NCBI GenBank assembly: GCA_023395675.1
Contig: JAEWYL010000283.1
Span: 1-30,024, forward strand
Direction: 5' to 3'
Source of the DNA: Chloroflexota bacterium
GTDB taxonomy: Bacteria; Chloroflexota; Anaerolineae; Anaerolineales; UBA4823
Length of the DNA: 30,024 bases
A program made the position numbers and the translations under genes. Below, in pieces: positions 21,952-28,681 of this stretch; position 1 is the stretch's first letter, and every line of letters begins with the position of its first letter. The notes under the pieces were generated by a model. The model was not told where the DNA came from. It saw nothing but the letters and a program-made list of their open reading frames with translations, and made no database searches.

Positions 21952-24900
21952 TTGGCTATGAGGGCGTTGGGCTCCATACGCCGGGGCGGTAATGGTGGGA
22001 AACCGGGCGAGCAGGTGGTGGCAGGGGGCTACCTCCTGAAGCTCGATTCCGGTCTGGGAGCCCGCGTCTCTCCCTCGGGCGCGGGCGGGCAGGCCGGGCT
22101 GCGCGAGCGCCCGGGTCCGGTTTTGGTTCGCCCGCCGCGCTTTCCCAACCTGATCGGCCGCAGCCGGGAGCTGAAGGCTGTGGAGGAGATCCTGCCCCTC
22201 TCTCCGGCCCTGGAATTTTACGGTCCTCCCGGCAGCGGGAAGACCTCGCTGCTGCGCTACCTGGCTCACCAGCCGTTCGCCTCCGGCTACCGGGATGGGA
22301 TCATCTATCTGGAGGCGGTCTCGCCCCTGGAAGACCTGCTGCTCTCACTTTTCCGCGCCTTCTATGAGGAGGAACCGGGCAGGCTGGTGGATCCGGCCCT
22401 CATGCGCAGTGCCCTGAGCAAAAAGCGGGCCCTGGTGCTGCTGGATGACCTGGCCCTGACCGCCGAGGAGGTGAACAACCTGCTGGGCTGCCTGCCGGAG
22501 AGCGCGTTTCTGCTGGCGAGCGAAACGCCCCGGCTGCTCAGCGCAGGCGGCTCGCTTCCCCTGGACGGGCTGCCCCTGGCAGACATGGTCCAGCTTGCCG
22601 GGCGGGAGATTGGGCGCCCGCTGACCGAGGACGAGCGCACCGCGGTCCAGAGCCTGCACAGCACGCTGGGCGGGTATCCCGGGCAGATCCTGCAGGCCGC
22701 CGCCCTGGCTCGCGATTCCCGCCGCACCCTGGCCGATATCGTCTGGCAGCTCCCGCCAGGCCCCTTCTCCGATACGCTGGGCAGCGCTGTCCTGGCTTCC
22801 CTCAGCTCGCTGGAGGGCCAGATTGTGGCTGCGGTGGCCTGCCTGGACGGCGCGCCCGCCGAGGAGGAGCACCTGGCCGAGTTCCTGAACCTGCCGGGCG
22901 CCATCCCAATTCTGAACACCCTCATTCGCAGGAATATCCTCCAGGCTCACAGCCCGCGCTACACCCTGGCCGGCGGGCTGGAGCAGGTGATCCGGGATTC
23001 CTGGGACCTGGACCCCTGGCGCGAACGTTTCCTGGATTACCTCTCGGGCTGGGCCGGGGGCCAGCGGCACAACCCCGCGCGTGTGATCGAGGCCGCGCGG
23101 GCAATCCTCAGCCTGGGCGCCTGGGCCGCAGCCGCCGGGCGCTGGGAGCGTCTCCTGGAACTGGTGCGGGCGGTGGAGCCGGCGTTTATCCTGGAAGGGC
23201 ACTGGGGAGCCTGGGAGAGGCTGCTCGGCTGGGCGCAGCAGGCGGGGCAGGCCCTGAACGACCCCTCCGCACGCGCCTGGGCCTTCCACCAGCTCGGGAC
23301 CCTGGCTCTGTGCCGGGGGGAGGGTGAGGAGGCCCGCAGCAATCTCGTGCGTGCTCTGCGCCTGCGAGAGGCTGAGGTAGATGCTAACGGGGCGGCTCAG
23401 AGCCGCCACAACCTGTCTTACCTGCTTGGAACGGCGCCTGCCAGGGGCCCGCTGCCGCCTCCCGTCCGGGAGCCGCAGGGGGCAGCCACCCGCCCGCTGG
23501 CGGCGCGGCCTCTGCTCACGCGCCCCTCGCCCGCGGCCGCTGCGCCCGCGACTGGCCTGGCTGTCATCCCGCCTCCCGCCTCGCGGCCGGCTCTTTTCAA
23601 CCCCGCTCCCTGGGTGGCGGCCGGGTTGTTGGGCTCCTGCCTGCTCTTCACCCTGGTGGTAGTCGGGATCTATTTTTGGGGAGACCTGGGGGGAGGGCCG
23701 CCGATCGCAGCCCTGCCCAGCCCCACCGGCGCGCCGACCACCCCGTTCCTGCCCGACACCGGAAGCACCCAGACGGACACTGCTACGCTTTCACCGCCCC
23801 TCTCCGCCACTCCCTGCGGCCCGCCGGTAGACTGGCCGGTATACGTGGTCCAACCGGGGGACAGCCTGGTGAGCATTGCCATAGCGACCGGCTCCACCGA
23901 AGCCCAGCTTCGCTCGGCTAACTGCATGGACAGCCCGGTCGTTGCCTTGGGTCAGCAGCTCTTCGTCCCCCGCCTGCCCGGGCCTACACCGGCTCCCTCG
24001 GCCACATTCACCCAGGCGCCCGCTCCCAGCGAGACCCCGGTCACCCCCAGGCCGCCCGACCTGACGGTCTCCAGCCTGCAGGCCGGGCCCTATGTCAGCG
24101 TGAACGCGCAGGGCGAGTTCGTCCTCCCCGTACAGGTGTCGGTGTTGAATGGGGGCAGCAGCCCGGCGGGAGACTTCAAAGTCTCCCTCAGCTATCGCAG
24201 GGCGGGCTCGAACCCCGGACCGGAAGTCGTAGCGCCCTTCCAGGTGCCCGGGCAGAGCGACCCCAGCTTTCCCCACTCGGTGAACGATCTTCCGCCCGGA
24301 TCTCAGGTGTCTTTCGACGGGCAGGCCCTCATCAGCGCCCAGCAGGCGGGGCAGACCATCAGCCTGTGGGCCTGGGCGGACAGCTGCGCCGGGGAGGTCA
24401 ACCCTCCGGCCAACTGCCGGGTGGCGGAGAGCAACGAAAACAACAATCTCTCCGGCCCGGTCCTGCTCCTGCTGCCGGAGCTGCCTGCGGCTACGCCCAC
24501 TGCGACCCTGACCCAGCCGCCCACCCAGACCCCTCCGGCCCCGAGCGAGACTCCGGTCGAAACGCGCGTCCCCCCTGTGCAGGAAACCCCCACGCGCCTG
24601 CCTCCAGAATCCTCCGGCCAGCTCTGCCTGGACTTCGAGGACCTCAGCCTGGGTGAGACCTATCCCATCTCGAACGTGATCCTCACTTCCAACTTTCCCC
24701 TGGTGGTGGCCCCGCTCGCCTCCAGCCCGGAGGATGTCTCCGGCACGGTGCAGGTAGGCGCCGAAAACGGGGCAGGGGGCAGCGGGTTGGAGTTGGCCCT
24801 CAGCCGGGCCTCCCTGCGCCTCCTGTTCGATCCTGACCCGCCGATCGGGCTCTCGCTGCAGTTAAGCGCTGCGCAGGGGCCAGTGGAGGTGGTGGTGAAC

Positions 24901-25197
24901 GGCGAAGCTCGCCAGGCGCAGAACCTGGCGGAGCTGCAGGGGCAGCTCATCGGCGGCGCCAGTATCGTGGTGTTTGACCCGGAGGCTGACGGTACGGGCA
25001 GTCTGGATTTCACCGGCGCCATCCACACCTTCGAGGTCGGCGGGCCCTCGCTCTGGGTGGACCATATCTGCCCGCGCTTCGCCTCTCCCCGCACGGGCCT
25101 TTTGCCGCCCGCAGTAGGCGGCGCAGAAAATGAAATGCGGCAGGGCTTTTGGCCGCTGCCGCATTTCATGAGCTGGCTGTTGGGAGGCGTGAATTAA
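21952..25197 (+). CDS. Transmembrane NB-ARC/STAND-like ATPase with external LysM and CARDB-like domains
   Basis: This 1081-residue protein starts at TTG 21952 or ATG 21958 behind AGGAGG (21941-21946). Residues about 60-400 look like an NB-ARC/AAA-type switch ATPase: LIGRSRELKAV, Walker A GPPGSGKTS (91-99), Walker B RALVLLDDL, LGGYPGQILQAAALA and a winged-helix-like part. Residues about 400-500 are helical and TPR-like (WAFHQLGTLALCRGEGEEAR). A Pro/Ala linker leads to one membrane helix (about 552-577). Outside lie a Thr/Pro-rich stretch, a LysM domain (YVVQPGDSLVSIAIATGS), a CARDB-like domain (PDLTVSSLQAGPYVSV to ESNENNNL), another Pro/Thr linker and a beta-rich C-terminal domain I do not recognise. 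LysM domains bind peptidoglycan. I infer that the wall-bound part and the cytosolic ATPase are coupled. No kinase, nuclease or other effector domain is seen. Confidence 0.88.
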   Translation: MAMRALGSIRRGGNGGKPGEQVVAGGYLLKLDSGLGARVSPSGAGGQAGLRERPGPVLVRPPRFPNLIGRSRELKAVEEILPLSPALEFYGPPGSGKTSLLRYLAHQPFASGYRDGIIYLEAVSPLEDLLLSLFRAFYEEEPGRLVDPALMRSALSKKRALVLLDDLALTAEEVNNLLGCLPESAFLLASETPRLLSAGGSLPLDGLPLADMVQLAGREIGRPLTEDERTAVQSLHSTLGGYPGQILQAAALARDSRRTLADIVWQLPPGPFSDTLGSAVLASLSSLEGQIVAAVACLDGAPAEEEHLAEFLNLPGAIPILNTLIRRNILQAHSPRYTLAGGLEQVIRDSWDLDPWRERFLDYLSGWAGGQRHNPARVIEAARAILSLGAWAAAAGRWERLLELVRAVEPAFILEGHWGAWERLLGWAQQAGQALNDPSARAWAFHQLGTLALCRGEGEEARSNLVRALRLREAEVDANGAAQSRHNLSYLLGTAPARGPLPPPVREPQGAATRPLAARPLLTRPSPAAAAPATGLAVIPPPASRPALFNPAPWVAAGLLGSCLLFTLVVVGIYFWGDLGGGPPIAALPSPTGAPTTPFLPDTGSTQTDTATLSPPLSATPCGPPVDWPVYVVQPGDSLVSIAIATGSTEAQLRSANCMDSPVVALGQQLFVPRLPGPTPAPSATFTQAPAPSETPVTPRPPDLTVSSLQAGPYVSVNAQGEFVLPVQVSVLNGGSSPAGDFKVSLSYRRAGSNPGPEVVAPFQVPGQSDPSFPHSVNDLPPGSQVSFDGQALISAQQAGQTISLWAWADSCAGEVNPPANCRVAESNENNNLSGPVLLLLPELPAATPTATLTQPPTQTPPAPSETPVETRVPPVQETPTRLPPESSGQLCLDFEDLSLGETYPISNVILTSNFPLVVAPLASSPEDVSGTVQVGAENGAGGSGLELALSRASLRLLFDPDPPIGLSLQLSAAQGPVEVVVNGEARQAQNLAELQGQLIGGASIVVFDPEADGTGSLDFTGAIHTFEVGGPSLWVDHICPRFASPRTGLLPPAVGGAENEMRQGFWPLPHFMSWLLGGVN
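25130..25169 (+). repeat. Hairpin inside the 3' end of the STAND-LysM gene
   Basis: A 14-bp perfect stem (25130-25143 with 25156-25169, 12-base spacer) lies inside the coding frame, 28 bases before the stop. It may serve as a bidirectional transcription end for this gene and the convergent PCuAC gene, whose stop codon overlaps this gene's stop. Confidence 0.6.
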
Positions 25198-25625
25198 GGC
25201 TCTCTTACGGGGACCGAGAGCGTCACCACCCCCGCTTCCTCAAACACCAGGGTCAGGCTGAGCTCATCCTCCGGGTCCAGATCTTCCTGCAGGTTGATGA
25301 GCATCACGTGCAGCCCGCCGGGTTCGAATTCTACCCGGGTGCGGGGCGGCACCGGCACCTCGTGCTGGGGATGCATGGACATGGTCCCCTCCGCGCTCTC
25401 CATGCTCCGGTGCAGCTCCACGTGCTCGGCGGCCTCGCTTTCGGCCCTCAGGAGCACATCTTCTTGATCGGTTGGGTTGTTCAGGCTGAAATAGATGGCG
25501 CTTGTCCCCCCGGCTTCCCCCGGTCGCGCCCAGGTATTCTCCACCGCCAGGCCCTCCGGCCCGGCCCCGCACGCCGCCAGGACAACTGCCAGCAGGCAGG
25601 CGAACAGGTAGAAAACCTTCTTCAT
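25194..25625 (-). CDS. PCuAC-type periplasmic copper chaperone lipoprotein
   Basis: The 143-residue product starts with a lipoprotein signal ending in LAAC (Cys near residue 19). The mature part is a PCuAC (DUF461) domain: NTWARPGEAGGTSAIYFSL, then the copper-binding His/Met residues in EHVELHRSMESAEGTMSMH and GGLHVMLINL. PCuAC binds Cu(I) outside the membrane and supplies the CuA or CuB sites of cytochrome oxidase together with Sco. It is encoded near the oxidase operon but on the other strand; its stop overlaps the stop of the STAND-LysM gene (shared TTAA). TTTTCCCTCCC just beyond the start gives a good GGGAGGGAAAA binding site. Confidence 0.93.
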   Translation of the reverse strand: MKKVFYLFACLLAVVLAACGAGPEGLAVENTWARPGEAGGTSAIYFSLNNPTDQEDVLLRAESEAAEHVELHRSMESAEGTMSMHPQHEVPVPPRTRVEFEPGGLHVMLINLQEDLDPEDELSLTLVFEEAGVVTLSVPVREP

Positions 25626-25680
25626 TTTCCCTCCCTTTTGATTAATCAGTTTTGTTCAGGGGTTACTCAGTTTCGAACAT

Positions 25681-25718
25681 GGTGGAGCGGCGGAATGCGC
25701 GCCCTCCGCCGCTCCACC
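25681..25718 (-). terminator. Hairpin downstream of the L,D-transpeptidase gene
   Basis: A perfect 14-bp stem (25681-25694 with 25705-25718, 10-base loop) lies 12 bp beyond the L,D-transpeptidase stop, between it and the PCuAC gene. There is no clear T-run on the minus strand, so termination may be partial. Confidence 0.6.
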
Positions 25719-25729
25719 GCTCTCTTATC

Positions 25730-26794
25730 CTAACGCTTGACGACGATCACCTCGGTCCCGTTGCCGGTGCGCTCCCAATCGGCGTGCGTTTCCGGAGGGA
25801 TCGGGAAATCGGGCGAAGTCCAGCGAAACAGCCATTTGGCGTCTTCATTGCGCATATTCACGCAGCCGTGGCTCATCTGCATGCCGAAGTTGTTGTGCCA
25901 GTAGGTCCCGTGGAAGGCGACCCCGGTGTTGACGAAGAAAGCGGTCCACGGCACACCGGGCAGTGAGAAACCGCCCTCGGCGTCCGGGTTGCCCGTCACG
26001 CTCCCCATATGTTTGGAGGGCATCTTGGAGTAGATGCGGAAAGTGCCTTCCGGGGTGGCGGTGGGTATGCCGGCCGGGTGCAGGGCGGGCAGGCCGGTAG
26101 AGACGCGCGTCTCGAACACCTGCTCGTCGTACTCATAGCAGGTCACCGTCTGAGTGGAGATGTTGACCCGGATGCGTTTTTTGTGAGCCGGCACGTCCGG
26201 CGAGATGGGGGCCAGCTCCTCCTCGGGGATCGGCCTGAGGTGCGATGCCGGGACGTAGTAAAACAGGTAGTCGTCAATCTCCGAGTTGATCTGGTACCAG
26301 GGCTGCCCGTCCGGGCCGTCCACAATGCCGGTCACCCAATGGGTGGTTTCGTAATACAGGCGCGCCACTTTGCTGAGACTCCAGCCCCGGCCCGGGGTAT
26401 AGCTGTAGGGCTGGGTGTAAGGTACGGAGACCTCGCAGAGCTGCCCCGCCTCCGGCAGGTCTTCTTTCAGCGGGTTGTGGCGCACTTTTACGCGCTGCAG
26501 GTAGGCGCTGTGCAGGTAGCCGCCCCATACCCGGTACCAGGTCGGATTCCAGGCCGGTCCCTCAGGCCCGGTCACCTCGTCATAGATATGCACAATCTGG
26601 TCCCGGTAGCGCTTGCCGATGATCTCGCTGTCGTCCCGCGGCGCGGCGTACAGGTCAATTTCCTTCACCCCGACCCGGGCAATCTCTCCGAAGTCCTGCT
26701 CCGAGGGTCGTGGGAAAGGGGGGGTAAAAGCCAGGCTCCCCAGGGCCAGGCTTCCCAGTTTTAGAAAGCTGCGTCGTGAAATTTGGCGGGTCAT
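25730..26794 (-). CDS. Tat-exported L,D-transpeptidase (YkuD family)
   Basis: The 354-residue protein starts with a twin-arginine signal, SRRSFLKLGSLALGSLAF, so it is probably exported folded. The middle part (about residues 50-210) has repeated SH3-like WYRVWGGYLHSAYLQ and PWYQINSEIDDYLFYY elements. The catalytic YkuD domain (about 215-354) has IRVNISTQTVTCYEYD at its start, the conserved FHGTYWHNNFG and the active site MSHGCVNMRNEDAKWLF with Ser308, His309 and the catalytic Cys311. Such enzymes form 3-3 peptidoglycan cross-links or attach proteins to the wall. This implies a peptidoglycan substrate in this organism. Confidence 0.95.
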   Translation of the reverse strand: MTRQISRRSFLKLGSLALGSLAFTPPFPRPSEQDFGEIARVGVKEIDLYAAPRDDSEIIGKRYRDQIVHIYDEVTGPEGPAWNPTWYRVWGGYLHSAYLQRVKVRHNPLKEDLPEAGQLCEVSVPYTQPYSYTPGRGWSLSKVARLYYETTHWVTGIVDGPDGQPWYQINSEIDDYLFYYVPASHLRPIPEEELAPISPDVPAHKKRIRVNISTQTVTCYEYDEQVFETRVSTGLPALHPAGIPTATPEGTFRIYSKMPSKHMGSVTGNPDAEGGFSLPGVPWTAFFVNTGVAFHGTYWHNNFGMQMSHGCVNMRNEDAKWLFRWTSPDFPIPPETHADWERTGNGTEVIVVKR

Positions 26795-26803
26795 ATCGCT
26801 AAA

Positions 26804-26833
26804 ATTTTACCCGATTTTGTCCCTTTTCGTGAA
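26804..26833 (-). promoter_or_regulatory. Putative promoter of the L,D-transpeptidase gene
   Basis: On the minus strand TTCACG (26833-26828) and TAAAAT (26809-26804) are separated by 18 bases. The -10 box is only nine bases from the ATG, so the mRNA would be almost leaderless. Confidence 0.3.
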
Positions 26834-26876
26834 GTCTGATTCGAACCCGCCTGAGGCTTTCTCAAAGTTGAAAGCT

Positions 26877-26914
26877 GGCTGGGCGGGCGGCCCAGTCTGG
26901 GCGCCCGCCCAGCC
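26877..26914. repeat. GC-rich hairpin between divergent genes
   Basis: A 13-bp perfect stem (26877-26889 with 26902-26914) has a 12-base spacer that can itself fold (CCCAG-TCT-GGG). It lies between the L,D-transpeptidase and kinase genes. It has no T-run and could be an operator or a cruciform. Confidence 0.55.
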
Positions 26915-26951
26915 CCCAATATCCTTATTGGAGACAGCCCTCGAACCCTCC

Positions 26952-26980
26952 TTGACGAAACCCGCCGCTTTTGTTACATT
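26952..26980 (+). promoter_or_regulatory. Putative sigma-70-type promoter of the FGGY kinase gene
   Basis: TTGACG (26952-26957) and TACATT (26975-26980) are 17 bases apart, the optimal spacing, and about 45 bases before the ATG at 27027. Confidence 0.6.
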
Positions 26981-27026
26981 CCTGGTAGAGGTTGGCGTTA
27001 ACCTGCAGAAGCATGGCAGGCGCAGG

Positions 27027-28637
27027 ATGGGGGAAAGAAACGTGGACAGGGACAGCTCTCAGGGCCGCTATATCCTGGCAATTGACCTGGGCACCTCAGG
27101 GCCCAAAGTGGGCCTGGTGAGCGCCGGGGGTGAGGTGCTGGGCTCCGAGTGGGAGCCCACCCGTTTTTATCTGCTTCCCGGCGGCGGCGCCGAGCAGCGC
27201 ACGGAGGAGTGGTGGGAGGCGATCTGTAAAGCGGTGCGCCGGCTGGTGAGCCGCTTTCCTGCTGAGACCCGGCAGATCGCCGCCCTGAGCTGCACCACAC
27301 AATGGTCCGGGACGGTAGCGGTGGACAGAGACGGCAGGCCCCTTGCCAACGCGATCATCTGGATGGACTCGCGCGGCGCGCCGTATATCCGCCAGATCAT
27401 GCGGGAGCGGGTGCGGATCGAAGGGTACGGGGTGAGCCGCCTGCTGGCCTGGCTGCGCCGGACCGGGGGCGTCCCGGGCCGGGCAGGCAAAGACCCGATC
27501 GCCCATATCCTGTACCTGAAGCACGAACGCCCGGAGCTCTACCAACAGGCTTATAAATTCCTGGAGCCCAAGGATTATCTGAACCTGCGCCTGACCGGCA
27601 TTTTTGCCGCCTCTTTTGATTCGATCGTCCTGCACTGGCTGACCGATAACCGCGATATCTACCGGGTGCGCTACGACGACCGGCTGGTGAAGTATTCCAC
27701 CATCGAGCGGGAAAAGCTGCCGGAACTGCGCCCGGCGGCTTCCATCCTGGGGCCGCTGGTGGAGCCGGCGGCGGGCGAGCTGGGGCTGCCCCCGGGGATA
27801 CCGGTGGTGGCGGGCTCGCCCGATGTGCAGACGGCCACCGTGGGCTCCGGCGCGGTGGAGGACTTTGCCGCGCATTTGTACATCGGCACTTCCTCCTGGC
27901 TGACCTGCCACGTACCCTATAAAAAGACCGACCTGCTGCACAATATGGCCTCCCTGCCTTCCGCCATCCCCGACCGCTACCTGGTCACCAACGAGCAGGA
28001 ATTGGCCGGGGGCTGTCTGGATTACCTGATCGAGAAAATTCTGTACCCGCAGGATGAGCTCACGGACGGGCCGCCCTCGGATGTGTACGAGCGCCTCAAC
28101 CGCCTGGCCGGCAGGGCTCCGGCGGGAAGCGGGAAATTGATTTTCACGCCCTGGCTTTACGGCGAGCGCACCCCGGCGGACAACCACCGGGCGCGCGGCG
28201 GTTTTTTCAACCAGTCTCTTCAAACCGGGCGCGAGCACCTTGTGCGCGCGGTCTTCGAGGGGGTGGCTTATAATTCACGCTGGCTGCTGGCCTCGGTGGA
28301 GGGCTTTCTCGGCAGGCGTCTGGAGGCCGTGACCATTGCCGGGGGCGGCGCGGCTTCCGACCTGTGGTGCCAGATCCAGGCCGATGTCCTCAACCGCCCC
28401 ATTCGCCAGGTGAGCGAACCGCGGCTGGTGAACCTGCGCGGGGCGGCATTCCTGGCCCTGGTGGCCTTGGGCTGGATGAGCTTCTCGCAGGTCCCGGGCT
28501 GCGTCCCCATCGCCCGCACCTACGCCCCGAACCCGGCGCACCGGGCGATTTATGACGAGCTGTACCGGGAGTACACCGGCCTGTACCGCCGCAGCCGGGC
28601 GGCTTTCGCCCGGCTAAACCGGGATGAAGCCGGCTGA
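27027..28637 (+). CDS. FGGY-family carbohydrate kinase (xylulokinase-like)
   Basis: From ATG 27027 the product is 536 residues; GTG 27042 behind GGGGGAAAG is an alternative. The frame is open much further upstream, but that part runs antisense through the transpeptidase gene and was left out. Visible FGGY motifs are ILAIDLGTSGPKVGLV (phosphate 1), CTTQWSGTVAVD with IIWMDSRGA (sugar site), YIGTSSWLTCHVP (phosphate 2), GERTPADNHRARGGFF and VTIAGGGAASDLWCQIQADVL (adenosine). The catalytic Asp is probably in the GSPDVQTATVG segment. The enzyme phosphorylates a sugar or polyol with ATP. The substrate cannot be read from the sequence; xylulose is the closest guess. It is followed by a PLP lyase gene 44 bp downstream. 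Confidence 0.9.
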   Translation: MGERNVDRDSSQGRYILAIDLGTSGPKVGLVSAGGEVLGSEWEPTRFYLLPGGGAEQRTEEWWEAICKAVRRLVSRFPAETRQIAALSCTTQWSGTVAVDRDGRPLANAIIWMDSRGAPYIRQIMRERVRIEGYGVSRLLAWLRRTGGVPGRAGKDPIAHILYLKHERPELYQQAYKFLEPKDYLNLRLTGIFAASFDSIVLHWLTDNRDIYRVRYDDRLVKYSTIEREKLPELRPAASILGPLVEPAAGELGLPPGIPVVAGSPDVQTATVGSGAVEDFAAHLYIGTSSWLTCHVPYKKTDLLHNMASLPSAIPDRYLVTNEQELAGGCLDYLIEKILYPQDELTDGPPSDVYERLNRLAGRAPAGSGKLIFTPWLYGERTPADNHRARGGFFNQSLQTGREHLVRAVFEGVAYNSRWLLASVEGFLGRRLEAVTIAGGGAASDLWCQIQADVLNRPIRQVSEPRLVNLRGAAFLALVALGWMSFSQVPGCVPIARTYAPNPAHRAIYDELYREYTGLYRRSRAAFARLNRDEAG

Positions 28638-28650
28638 TTTCACCGGCTTC
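28626..28650 (+). repeat. Hairpin across the kinase stop codon
   Basis: GAAGCCGG (28626-28633) pairs with CCGGCTTC (28643-28650) across the TGA stop. It lies in the short gap before the lyase gene; there is no T-run, so read-through is likely. Confidence 0.5.
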
Positions 28651-28681
28651 GGTAAATGGAGAACCACTGAAGAATACCCCG

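Noticed and set aside
26613..27026. Upstream in-frame extension of the FGGY kinase
   Set aside because: It runs antisense through the L,D-transpeptidase gene, and the ATP-fold motif ILAIDLGTS begins shortly after ATG 27027, as expected for the family.
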